A DNA stretch of 64,000 nucleotides from Isochrysis galbana (Eukaryota > Haptophyta > Isochrysidales > Isochrysidaceae). The notes under the pieces are model-generated. The model worked only from the letters and a program-made list of their open reading frames with translations. It was not told the origin of the DNA and made no database searches. The stretch covers positions 5,674,638 through 5,738,637 of the forward strand of contig CM030938.1 in assembly GCA_018136815.1 (NCBI GenBank), read 5' to 3'. Both the position numbers and the translations under genes were made by a program. Shown in pieces: positions 31,054 to 40,441 of this stretch; the first letter of the stretch is position 1; every line of letters begins with the position of its first letter.

Positions 31054-32443
31054 TGTCGCATCCGCGATCGACCTTTTTGTTTTAGAAGTTGTTTGCGTTT
31101 CTATGTTCCCCCCCTTGCAGGCTAGCCACGAGTTAACGTCGCACCGTCGATTGTTCCGTGCTCAGCCTGCTCTATTCTCGTCCGAATCTCTTCTGGCTGC
31201 CGCGTCCCGTGCTTTTCAGACGGCTCGCACATTGGCCGCCGCGTCTCCGTCGATCCCGGTCACTCGCAATCCCGTATACGTTTCCGCTGTCAATCCGCTT
31301 TGCCAGTTTTCAGTGCGCCTGACTTTGGTTCCAGCCGCTGAAGATTTGCTCGTTCATCTCGCGAGCACTCGTCCTCCCTTGAGGGAGGGAGAGGCCATCT
31401 CGTATGTTATCAATCTCGCTTTCCAACGTGCCGCTGCCCACGGTGCCGCTCACGTAATGCCGAAAGATATCGCCGAGGCGGCACAGCTCGTTCTTCGGCC
31501 TAGCCAACCGCCTGAGTCTCCGGCTCAGGTGCTACCTATCCACTTCGACGAAATCTGTACCACGCTCGGCGACATTAGGCGTGACGTCGAGGCCGCACAG
31601 ACCGATGACGTCTCGTGTCCTCGCGTCTTGGTTATCGGCGAGACGAGTGGAGTGGTCTCGTCGATGTTTCTTCTCGCTGGCGCTGATGTGGCGACGTGCG
31701 ATCTGTTCCCGTCCGAAGTCGATTACGTTCCGCACTTCGACGGGGACGCGGATCTCGTCCAAGACCTCGGATGGGACCTGATTATCGCGCACCCGCCGTG
31801 CACCTATCTCTCGAACGCTGGCTTGAGGTGGATCCACTCCAACCCGCAGCGTATGTCTGATACGATTTCGGCGCCACATGGGAGCCGCTAGCCGAATTGC
31901 TTCGCCGCTGCGCTGTCGATGGAGATCAATGTTCCACCCATCCAATGACACCGTCGCAGCAAACCAGTTGTCTTCCAAGTGTGCAATGCGGGTCGCTCTC
32001 GCTCTCGTAACACTCGTACCCAACAAACTCGCCTCGCCTTGCCAGCCCCTGCCATCACAGCCCTCCTCACACTCGCCCTCGCCTCTCGCCACTCGCTCGA
32101 TGTCGTTCTCGCCGCCGTCCTCGCCCTCGCTCAAGCCCGCCTGCCCGCCTTCCTCTGCTGACGGGCTTCAGCCCGTCAGCACCTCCGAAGTCGTCTCCCT
32201 CGCCGCGCCTGCCGCCGGCTTTGCCCCTTCCTCATTGCCCTCAGGCCCTATGGGCCACTCCAATTCGTCATGTCCGCTCCGTCGTCGCGCTCGCTTTTGC
32301 CCAAGCCCGTCCTCCCGCCTTTCTCTGCTGAGGAGGTGGTCCAGCCCGTCATTGGCCACTCCCCAACTTCCGCCGCGCCTCTCGCCGCTTCCCTTCCGTT
32401 CCCTCCGTTCCCATCTGAGGCAGTGGTAACCTCGGATCCGTCA
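31054..32443 (+). mobile_element. 1.39-kb inserted element with TG...CA ends
   Basis: Both sides carry GGGCT (31049-31053 and 32444-32448), and the sister repeat has a single GGGCT at 56405-56409, so this is an insertion with a 5-bp target duplication. The ends are TGTCGCATCCG and, on the other strand, TGACGGATCCG, an imperfect 11-bp inverted repeat with 9 matches. TG...CA ends plus 5-bp duplication are usual for LTR-type integration, but no paired LTRs, reverse transcriptase or integrase are seen. It may be a solo LTR-like unit, a reduced retroelement or an unnamed DNA element. It carries the methyltransferase-like frame at 31103-31891. As an element it looks broken. Confidence 0.75.
31103..31891 (+). 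CDS. DNA methyltransferase-like frame inside the inserted element
   Basis: The ATG at 31103 (MFPPLQASHELTSHRR) gives 262 residues. The first 150 residues are an unrecognised, partly helical domain with a bromodomain- or histone-like look (LREGEAISYVINLAFQRA). The rest has an AdoMet-binding fold: LVIGETSGVVSSMFLLAGAD, then ATCDLFPSEVDYVPHFDGD, then DLIIAHPPCTYLSNAGLRW. The AHPPCTYLSN motif is that of phage-type DNA methylases of the C5-cytosine group. Retroelements that captured DNA methyltransferases are known in some algae and dinoflagellates, so a mobile gene is plausible. It looks broken as a methyltransferase. Confidence 0.6.
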   Translation: MFPPLQASHELTSHRRLFRAQPALFSSESLLAAASRAFQTARTLAAASPSIPVTRNPVYVSAVNPLCQFSVRLTLVPAAEDLLVHLASTRPPLREGEAISYVINLAFQRAAAHGAAHVMPKDIAEAAQLVLRPSQPPESPAQVLPIHFDEICTTLGDIRRDVEAAQTDDVSCPRVLVIGETSGVVSSMFLLAGADVATCDLFPSEVDYVPHFDGDADLVQDLGWDLIIAHPPCTYLSNAGLRWIHSNPQRMSDTISAPHGSR

Positions 32444-33078
32444 GGGCTGAGCCCCAGCCTCCACTGCCCCCTGAGCTGCTTTGGCTGGCCCTCTGGGAGC
32501 CCCCAAATGACCTCTGAGAGCAGGCCGTGGCGCGCCGCATGGCGACGCGCCGCAGGGACGCAGGGACACGGGTGGAGGAGAACGGAGAGAGGGAGAGGGG
32601 GGGTTTTGCATCCCCCCCGATGGAGTGCGGTAAGAAATGGGACCCGTTTGCGTAAGCAGACGGGCGGAGAGGGGCGTCTGGCGATAGGTGGGAGATGAGG
32701 AGGGAGAGGCTCAAGGCGCCTACGAGAACCCTTGTGGCAAGTATCTCGAGGCGCAGTCTTTTATTCCTCGAGGACCGCTCGCGGCGAGAGCTGTAAGGGC
32801 CGTTCCGCTTCATGGACGAGAGGACCCTCCCCCCCCCCCCGGTGTTTTTCCCCGGTGAGTCGCCCGACGTAGGTCGGTCCGCCTCACTGGGTTTTCCCCT
32901 ATTGTAACTTGTGGGGAGTTATAATGGGAGCCGGGGGTTTGCGAGGGGGGAGATTTATTTGTAGGGATGCATATATGAGTATGTGTCTGTGCCATCACTT
33001 CAAGGTGTGCGGGCAAGTGCGCTGAGGGGTGTCGTGATAGTACCGGGCTAGTGGCAGTAGTGGTACTAACGCTCAGTT

Positions 33079-34273
33079 GTTTGATATGTTTGAGGACCGA
33101 CGAATTCGATCCATGCGAGTATGTATGTAAAGGGTGCCGATCGCTTTTGGTGCGTTGCCCCCGGATGGTGGTGGTGGCATGGCAATGGAGAGCACAGAGC
33201 TCTCGCGAGCAGGGTGGGGGTGGGGGGTCACAGGGTAGGGGTGGGGGGTCACTGGTAGGCCGCACGCGCCAGTATGCAGTATGTCAAGGGTGCCAATCGC
33301 TTTTGGTGCGTTGCCCCCGGGTGGTGGTGGTGATGGCAATGGAGAGCACAGAGCTGGTTCTTAAGGGCCTTCATGGCGCGGCGGAGTACTGCTGGCAAAA
33401 CGGAACGATTCCATGGATCATAAGGCTCCCTTGAGAGTAAATTGTACGTTGTAGCACAAAACATTATATCCGAGAACTGACGTCTCCACTGCATCAAAGA
33501 ATTTCTACTCTTCTTCCATAGCTGATCAATGCAACGAAGTGCTACGATCGTGCTCAAGCAGCGAGGCAGAGTTGAATAACAACACCCAGGCACTGCGCCG
33601 GTGTATTGGTCGGTCGTGCTGTCTTCACGACGTGGCCAGAGTGACAAACGGAGTAGCGGTCATCGACGTCGATCGCCGCTGACACCCCGACACAGCAACG
33701 CTCCTGCACTACCACGGAGCTCGCGATACAATGTGGGACAAGGGGAGAAGCAAGGAAGGAAGGCAACACCCGGGCGAGCGCTTCCATGGCGCTCACTGGC
33801 GCCTCCGCTTGGACTCTCCGCGGCCGAAACACGCTGCGGGCAACCGTGTGTTGGCCCAGTCTACGCAACGCGCACGGCCGCATGTGCACCGGGATACGCG
33901 CATCGCGTAGTCCTCGAACAAGATCTGCTTACTAGACTGGCTGGGCCAGTCGGCGCAGACACCAACGGCAAAAATAAGCCGCAGCCCTTCCGCATGCGGT
34001 TCATGTAGGGCTAGGAGGGGCCTTGCAGCTTTCAATGTGAGCAAGATAGGACGGCCGCCCATCTGTGCTCCAACTCTGTCGAGCAGCCGGCGCCTCCTCA
34101 CTTTTTGGCGATGCACAGGCCTTGCGAATGCATAAATGCGTGCGTCCCCTTCTCGCGGGACATAACCATAGTCTCCTTTGCGAGCGTTGCTCGGTGTACC
34201 TGGATGGGTGGAGCACATCGTGCTAGGTGAAAAGTGTGCGGCACAGCGCGATCGAGCAGAGTGACGTCCGGCG
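33079..34273. other. Region with no firmly supported gene
   Basis: 33120-33330 contains a direct repeat (AGGGTGCCGATCGCTTTTGG and AGGGTGCCAATCGCTTTTGG, each followed by GTGCGTTGCCCCC). Between 33790 and 34200 a minus-strand frame (HPGTPSNARKGDYGYVPREG) could be exon sequence downstream of the thermospermine synthase gene, but no family is recognisable. Confidence 0.4.
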
Positions 34274-36447
34274 CTAAGCGTGGTGTGAGGACCGGAGGGC
34301 TGGCGCATTCGCCTTGGAGAGCGCAAAAATGCCCGGGTAGGAGATGCCGTCGAGAAACTGCAGCTCGCCGTCAATACGCTCGGCAATGCGCCGGTCCAAC
34401 TGTGCGACAAGGGAGTGGCTGCCGTGCAGTGAGAGATCATGCATGACCTGGGATGAACGGTAACAAAACAGCGCGAGCCAGCGTGGCGTGTCGCCGGAGC
34501 TTGCGGCGGCTGGAGGGGTCCGGCAGCGATGTACAACTTGCCTCTGCAGAATCGAGCGGCACAACAAGGGCGGGATCGTCGGACGCCATGTGGAAACCCC
34601 ACTCGTCAAGGAATGAGTAGACGGCCTGCGGGCACGATGACGCCAAGATTTGTGAGCGCCGGCGGCGTGAGCGGCGGGAGATTCGTTTGGGGACAACGGC
34701 AGGCGCGCCTTCAGGAGGCGCACGATTCGGCGTGCATGACGTGGTGCCGCTCACTTGGTTGAATGGGGTGACCGACTTGAATACCGCTCGCAGCGTCGAA
34801 TTGATAGGCGACCAGACAAGCCGGTGTTGCTTCACGCCGGCCGCGCCCGCCTGTGCAAGGGTGCAACGAGGAGTGAGCGGCGGCTGGCGAAGACCTGTGA
34901 GCACAAGCCAGAGGCAGCGTGCCGTTGCCGTGTGACATTAGGGCACTCGGCCACACATCACCTGGGTGACAAAGATGCCCCCTGGGTTCAAGTGCGTCTT
35001 GAGCATCTCGTAAAATTCAGTGGTATAGAGCTGGTAGCAGGGCCCCCCCTCCAGCGGGTCGTCGAGGTCCATGATGATGACGTCAAACTTGCCCTCTTTC
35101 TCCAGCACCGCCTATCCGGCACAGCGGGAGGCAAACGAGCGCTTTGTGTTGTGGGCGAGGCAAGTGGCCCAAAGAACGTGCACGGCCGCACGGACTGCTC
35201 GCCTTGGCGTCATCGATGATGAGCTCGAGCCGTTTGTCGGCAAAGGCGGCTGCGTTCTCATTCAGGTGCTCCTTGCAGAAAGCGACGACGTCCTCATCAA
35301 TGTCGACCATCACAACCCGCTCCACCGTCTTGTGCCGCAGGCACTGCCATGGCAAGGGAGTAGGCATAGCGTGGGTGAACGAGACGGCAGGGGCGCAAGC
35401 TTGCCCGTGCTCCGAAAGTGCCGGCCGTGACGATTCTTCCATCAGTCAGTAGGCGGAGGGACAGCACACGCCGCTTGCCTCCTATGGCGTTTCACATGCT
35501 CGCTCACCTCCCGTGCGGTCGATCCTTCGCCGCCGCCGCCGATGTACACTGACTTGGGGCACGGGTGTGCCAGCAGAGCCGGGTGGACGAGACACTCGTG
35601 GTATACAAACTCGTCGCATTGGCACGACTGGATGAGGCCATCGATCAGCAGCGTGCGCCCAAACGGCTCCAGGTCGACCTGCAGACGGCGGTAGGAGAGC
35701 TATTGCACTGCTAGCAGCGACAAACCTCGCCCATCTCAAGGGGCAACGTCACAAAGAGCTCCCTACCCGCTTGCTTATGGCAGCCGCTGATCCTCTGCTT
35801 CCTTACTCTCCTTCCCTCCAGTGTCTCTGCTCCCTTCTTCTCTTCCTGCCAACCTCCTCCCTGTCCCGCTCCCCACGCTCCTTTTGTTCGGTAGATCCTC
35901 CACCTTCACCCTCCGCCACTCTCCAACCTTCCCTCTCTCCCTTGCTCGCTTAACTGCCTTACCCCCCCCCCCCCCCCCGCGCTCTCCCTCCCTCTCCCGT
36001 TTTATCTCTTCTGCTGCCTCCCTCCCTCTCCCTCCCTCCCTCTCCACGAATCTCCCCCAACCCCCGCCCGCCTGCCCTCCCTCCCTGCGTCCCTCCCTCC
36101 CTCCCTCTCTCCTCCCTCTCCCACCACCCACCGCCCATCGTCTCCTCGCCCCCCCCCTCCCTCCCCCATCCCCCGCCACCTCTCCCCATCCCCTCCCCTC
36201 TTCCCCCCTCTTTCCCCCCCTTCCCCTCTGCCCCTCTCCTCCCTCTTCCCCCCCCTCCCCGCTCTCCTTCCTCCCTTTCCCACCTTCCTGAATCTCAGCC
36301 TGCCGCAGCCCCCGGACACGTGACAAGGCGGGGGCGCACCAGGTCGACCGTCTGCCACTTCGACTGCTTCGTGTTCAGCAGCTTCGAAAGCCGGTAGTTC
36401 ACGCGTAGACCCGGCTCGAGCTCTTCCTCAATCCACTTGTTGCTCAT
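34274..36447 (-). CDS. ACL5: Thermospermine/spermidine synthase (ACL5-like), seven exons
   Basis: The enzyme transfers an aminopropyl group from decarboxylated AdoMet to a polyamine. Exons (minus strand) are 36447-36340, 35678-35508, 35343-35203, 35111-34962, 34850-34755, 34625-34542 and 34399-34274, all in phase, giving 291 residues. Motifs in order are [53 protein letters not shown] (AdoMet ribose Asp), [24 protein letters not shown] (catalytic Asp and the ACL5-type PCYQLY), [10 protein letters not shown] and [26 protein letters not shown] favours thermospermine synthase over spermidine synthase. Introns after 35203 and 34542 begin with GC (GCGAGC, GCAAGT). Intron 1 (661 bases) is filled with CT-rich sequence. 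The last ten residues may be altered by another intron. Confidence 0.9.
35800..36295. repeat. CT-rich tract within intron 1 of the ACL5-like gene
   Basis: On the plus strand this is dense CCCTCC and CTCTCC sequence with runs of C. It reads as GA on the sense strand of the gene. The long Pro/Ser or Gly/Arg/Glu frames across it are artefacts. Confidence 0.8.
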
Positions 36448-37146
36448 CGCCGCCGCAACTCTCTCGCAACAAGCGCTCGCACCCGACCCCCAGCAGACGC
36501 GCTTTTCCCTCTAATTTCGTCCAATTACAATATAAATTTGGGGTACTCGTCGTGCTCAGCGTGGACTTCCACACCCCTCCTCTCTTCGGTGGCGACGGCG
36601 GCGTTTATAGCAGTTCTCCGCGTTTTTATCACATAATCACCGCCTATCTCACGGCCCCTCCGCGAGCGCTCCGCGTATCTCTTCTCTGCTGCTCGACCAT
36701 CGACGTGGCGTGCCGTCCGGCGCCCCGTAGAAGTTAAATATGGGGCTCTGTTCTCATACTTAACTTGTACTTTAACCAAGGGAACGGAAGCGGAACGCCT
36801 ACTTTAACTTCTAACTTGTAGAGGGTCTCGTAGTCTTGTAGAGGGTCTTGTAGAGTATGCAGTATGTAGCCGTTAGAAATAATTTTTAATTTTTAACAAA
36901 TTTTTATGGGTCGCGGCGCGGCAAAGGAACGGGACTAGCGCGCACACAAGACAGGACTCCCTGCCGCGGCGAGCGCAAGCACCCTTCCCCCTTATCCTTA
37001 TGCCACCCAGCTCTTCACTAGCTTACTACCTGCGCTAGCCGGAGCACCCCTCCCTCCACACTCAAACAGCCCCCGACGCCAAGATCCTGTTCTGGTCTCG
37101 CAGGCAAGGGGGCCTAATGGGAGGGTGAGGAGCAACTCCTCAAAGA
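36448..37146 (-). promoter_or_regulatory. Upstream region of the ACL5-like gene with TAGAAGTTAAA motifs
   Basis: No gene is seen. TAGAAGTTAAATA lies at 36728-36740 and its reverse complement ACTTTAACTTCTA near 36804-36816. The same motif is upstream of the F-box gene and of the TroA-like gene. Confidence 0.4.
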
Positions 37147-37154
37147 GGAGCTTT

Positions 37155-37735
37155 TAGGGCCTGACAAGAGTTGCTCGCTCAGACCCCCAAAGTTGCTCGC
37201 AAAAGTTGCTCGAAATAGGCCCCAAAAGGGGCAAAGTTGCTCGCAGAGTTGCTCGAAGTTGCTCGGAGTTGCTCGTTCATTGTTCATTGCGCCGCGATCG
37301 CCGCGCCGCGTGCTGCCGGGCGTCAGCGCGGCGAGAGGGAATGCTCGGAACACTGCAGGGAACAGGATAGCGGCGCGGCGGGCGTTAGTTAGAACCCATG
37401 CACTTTTCATACATAAACATGATGTTTATGTGAATAAGAAGAGGCAGAGGGGAGGAGGGCGTTCCGCAAGTAGGTGCTCTTCTATCGATCCACCGATGTT
37501 TATGTGAATAAGAAGAGGCAGAGGGGTTAAAGTTAAAGTTGCACGCTCGGCCTATCTATAGATCTAGGAGGGGTAGGTTGCTCCTCTAACGGGCCTATCT
37601 ATGGGTAAGTTGCTAGGTAAGTTGCTCGAGTTGCTCAATGTTGCCTGTGGCCCTTAAAGTTGCTCAAAAGTTGCTCGCCCTCTCAAACACCCCAAAGTTG
37701 CTCAAAAAGTTGCCGGCAACTCTTGTCAGGCCCTA
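37155..37735. mobile_element. Non-autonomous hAT-type MITE, 581 bp
   Basis: The ends are perfect 20-bp inverted repeats, TAGGGCCTGACAAGAGTTGC at the left and its reverse complement at the right. They are flanked by an 8-bp duplication GGAGCTTT (37147-37154 and 37736-37743). Eight-base duplications and (C/T)AGGG-type ends are hallmarks of hAT elements. The interior holds clustered AAGTTGCTCG units next to both ends, probably transposase-binding sites, plus an internal direct repeat GATGTTTATGTGAATAAGAA. No transposase is encoded. Intact ends and duplication suggest recent movement. Confidence 0.9.
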
Positions 37736-37836
37736 GGAGCTTTGGGGAAGGAGATGTTTGAGTGGGGGCGCTATACCCTTGCGCTAGGCATGGGCAGCGA
37801 CGCCGCCTCAAGACATGTCCTCCCTCTGGTCTTGAG

Positions 37837-38203
37837 CCGAAATTTTTGGTGTTTGAAACCGAGGGCGAGGGGGTTTGTGCTCCTTGGGTTGGTTGTAGTG
37901 GGATGAGGGAGTGGGAGATGGAGTGAAGTGTTGAAAGAGGGCCCAAGGCAGGGCACCGAGTTGTAGGTACTTGTGGCCCACAAGCGTGGGGTGAAAACGG
38001 GAAGTGTATCAACATGTGTCTTGAATCGAAATTTTTGGTGCTTTGAACAGAGGGCGGGGGGGTTCGTGCTGTTTGGGTTGGTTGAAGTGTGAAGGGGGAG
38101 TGGGAGAGGGAGTCTAGTGTTGAAAGAGGGCCCAAGGCAGGGCACTGAGTGATTGGTACTAGTGGCCCACAAGAGTGGGGTGAAGACGAGCATTGTGTCA
38201 ACA
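37837..38203. repeat. Tandem duplication, unit about 185 bp
   Basis: Two adjacent copies (about 37837-38023 and 38024-38203) share CGAAATTTTTGGTG, GTTGAAAGAGGGCCCAAGGC and GTGGCCCACAAG at equal offsets. They lie just beyond the MITE. Frames across them on the minus strand are duplicated but otherwise featureless. Confidence 0.75.
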
Positions 38204-38224
38204 AGTTGGAAAACAGAGGCATGG

Positions 38225-38430
38225 GGTGCTCAGGTCGTTTGCCTTCATTTGGTACCCCTCGTTTCCAAATACGCGATGCGTCGGTATAAAAGAAATCCCC
38301 TCCTGTGGGGACTCTCACCCTACCATGAGCCCCCCCCCCCCCCCCCCCCCGCGAGCACCCCCAAGGAGAGGCCCAGGAGCACCCCGTACGCGACGATAAC
38401 GGCGTCGCCTTGGCTCGGCATGAGGGCGCG
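38225..38430 (-). repeat. Repeat overlapping the cytochrome b561 3' end
   Basis: This is the inverted counterpart of 12036-12205: poly-G, CATGGTAGGGTGAGAG, AGTCCCCAC and the CCAAATGAAGGC tail. Part of the tail is also at 41236-41310. Confidence 0.65.
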
Positions 38431-38690
38431 CCCCGAGAGGGCCTGGTAGACGCCCACGGCGAGCACGGCGTAGCCCGTCCCCTTGTGCGCGACCCGCCAC
38501 ACGGCGCGGCGTGTGGTGCGGGCGGCGGGCGGGCCGCGCACGAGCGCGTTGAGCGGCTGCAGCAGGGCGAGGGCGAGGGCGAAGGCGACGGCCCCGAGCG
38601 TATGATGGGGGTGCGAGAAGTGGCGCCCTCGGGGCACCCACGCGACGGCGAGCGCGACGCCGGCGGCGGCCACCGCAAAGCCCGCTTACC
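38320..38690 (-). pseudogene. Cytochrome b561-domain gene, 3' fragment
   Basis: Cytochrome b561 proteins move electrons across membranes using two hemes held by histidines in transmembrane helices. The fragment reads HFSHPHHTLGAVAFALALAL, LLQPLNALVRGPP, RRAVWRVAHKGTGYAVLAVG and VIVAYGVLLGLSLGVLA, which fits helices 3-5 of the DOMON-associated b561 domain with heme His in HPHHTLG and VAHKGTGY. The upstream part is not found as a clean exon. The end runs into a poly-G tract and a dispersed repeat that replaces the natural C-terminus. It is probably a gene fragment. Confidence 0.6.
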
Positions 38691-38922
38691 TGCGAGAGCG
38701 GGGGGGGGTGCCTTGTTTCGTGGGAGGGAGGGCCGATGGGGGGGGGGAGGAGGGAGAAACACGGGGGGGGGGAAATCAACAACTTTCTGGGGACGCTGCC
38801 GGCAGGACAGGAGAGAGCCGGCGGCAGGGCAGGAGAGAGCCGGCGACAGGGCAGGAGAGAACCGGCGGCAGGAGAGAGAGAGCCCGAGCTAAACGCGCGC
38901 GCTTTTTGCGCGCGCTTTCCAC

Positions 38923-39445
38923 CCCGCGTCAAAAAACAAGCGACCCCCCACCAAAAAAAAATGAAGCACCCTCAGAACAGTTCCTTTGAAATATATTAGA
39001 AGTCAATCTCACATTCTTTAATAGATAAATCGCGCGATCGCATGCTTCTATACCCTCTTCGCTAGCTCTTATAATCACCTTATGATTCTCGATTTGTATC
39101 GAGAGATGTGCAACCAAGCCCTCCATTTGTGTGTTGTATTCACGGTCACATTTTTTTAGAGACCTCCCCGATATGGCGGCTTCGCACCCCTGATGGCCCA
39201 GGGCTTGATGATTTTCTACTCATCCGAATCCCAACGCAGATAGACTCCCTCCTCCATTCCTTCCGATACTTTACCCTCCTGGAGAGGTGGCTGAAAATCT
39301 GACAGATTGCCGAGTCAGGTGTTTCGTTACAGGTCCCTAGCTGGCGGTGCGCCGCGCCAGGAGAGAGGGAGGCGGCGGCGGCCAAGCAGCCACCCGCGTC
39401 AAAAAATCAAGCGCCCCCCCCCCAAAAAAAATAAAAAGCACCCCA
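38923..39445. repeat. Direct repeats of about 50 bp bracketing 39.0-39.4 kb
   Basis: CCGCGTCAAAAAA(T)CAAGCG, a C-run, an A-run and a GAAGCACCC/AAAGCACCCC end occur at 38925-38972 and again at 39392-39444. The 420 bases between contain only a 65-codon minus-strand frame (38929-39126). The second copy lies 45 bases before the first ORF of the virus-like island. Confidence 0.7.
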
Positions 39446-39489
39446 AAACAAAAGGCGCTCCCGTGTGCGTGCGAGCCTAAATTGTAACA

Positions 39490-39945
39490 ATGGGGAACGC
39501 CCCCGGGCGCGTCGATAGGAATGGCTTTGGAACGGGAAAGTACGATGTGAACCTCCAGGACCCCAAGCAGGCATCTGCGAGGATGGGGTGCAAAATGACT
39601 ATCTTTTCCGAGCCCCACTCCAAAGGCGTGAGCTCGACCATACACGGCCCGTCGGTAGACGACCCGCAAGCACAAGACAAGCGCCGTGAAGAAGTCGACC
39701 TGAAGGCGATCGGGTGGACGCACCCGGTGCGCTCGCTCCACGTCGAGTGCAGTGCGGACTCGGTGGAAACACCAACACAGCTGGCCCTCCGCTTCATCTT
39801 CGACAAAGTAATGCTGACCGCCTTGTTGGTCACGCTTGGGGTCGTCGCCGCGCTCGTGGCGGTGGTCGTCTTTGTCATCAGGACCGTGACCAAGCGATTA
39901 TCCACAGCGAATGCAAACTCAGGAGACTCCCCCTCCCCCCCATGA
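39490..39945 (+). CDS. Virus-like island ORF 1, single-pass membrane protein
   Basis: The ATG at 39490 (MGNAPGRVDRNGFGTGKYDV) gives 151 residues. A soluble N-terminal region (DVNLQDPKQASARMGCKMTI) is followed by one transmembrane helix near the C-terminus (VMLTALLVTLGVVAALVAVV) and a short tail. The MGN start could accept a myristate, as in many viral membrane proteins. It is intronless, with less GC-biased codon use than neighbouring host genes. The family is not recognised. The frame looks whole. Confidence 0.55.
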   Translation: MGNAPGRVDRNGFGTGKYDVNLQDPKQASARMGCKMTIFSEPHSKGVSSTIHGPSVDDPQAQDKRREEVDLKAIGWTHPVRSLHVECSADSVETPTQLALRFIFDKVMLTALLVTLGVVAALVAVVVFVIRTVTKRLSTANANSGDSPSPP

Positions 39946-39992
39946 GGCAAGCGCATCGCGTTTGTTTCGAACCGAACGTTGGACTAAAAAAA

Positions 39993-40380
39993 ATGGGCAT
40001 ATGGGTAAATATGCCGTCGAAACGACTTTTGATTGCCCTTGCGGTGGTCGTCGCCACCGTGGTCGCCGCCACCGTCGTCGCGTTGGTACTCACGAAGAAG
40101 CAGCCAGACAGATGCAAGGATGTGGATGGAGAGTGTGCAAACGATGGAGACTGTTGTCACGATCTCGTGTGCTCCGACCAAAAGTGCCGTACCGTCACAC
40201 CGTGTGTCGAGAAAAGGGGGGGGTGAAGTTATGGCGACGAGTGCTGTGAAGGACTTGAGTGCAATGACGAGGGAGTGTGTGAGACGCCATGCCGCGAGCC
40301 AGGGTCGGTGTGCCAAAGTAACTCGGAGTGCTGTGGTGAATACACGTGTCGTAGTGGTACCTGCAGATCTGATGACTGAT
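39993..40380 (+). pseudogene. Virus-like island ORF 2, membrane-anchored Cys-rich protein
   Basis: An N-terminal membrane segment (LLIALAVVVATVVAATVVAL) precedes Cys-rich sequence with the spacing C-x(6)-C-x(5)-CC-x(4)-C-x(4)-C (for example CANDGDCCHDLVCSDQKC). The spacing resembles small disulfide-knot repeats, and the Cys pattern recurs to about 40380. It follows ORF 1 by about 50 bases in the same direction. The copy looks broken, with about one break. Confidence 0.5.
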
Positions 40381-40441
40381 TGGCGAGCACGGAACAAAGT
40401 GAAAGGCGCTCACGGAAGCTTTTTTCGTTTCGTGCTCATAA

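Larger units (their letters stand above)
30945..33078 (+). repeat. GC-rich element R3, copy A, split by an insertion
   Basis: 30945-31053 and 32444-33078 align with the continuous stretch 56320-57034. Shared landmarks are TGGTCGCCAGGCAGACAG, GAGAGCAGGCC(A/G)TGGCGCGCC, GAGGACCGCTCGCGGCG, TTGTGGGGAGTTA(T/G)AATGGG and the terminal hairpin TAGTACC...GGTACTAA followed by CGCTCAGTT. The interruption is described separately. Confidence 0.85.

Noticed and set aside
35083-35452. Separate small proteins on both strands near 35.2 kb
   Set aside because: They are shadows of, or read through introns around, exon 3 of the ACL5-like gene.
35679-36339. GGTCGACCTGG at both ends of ACL5 intron 1 as a target duplication from intron insertion
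   Set aside because: Both copies encode residues that align with the family without an extra segment (QTVDL-VDLEPFG), so the similarity is best explained by codon coincidence.
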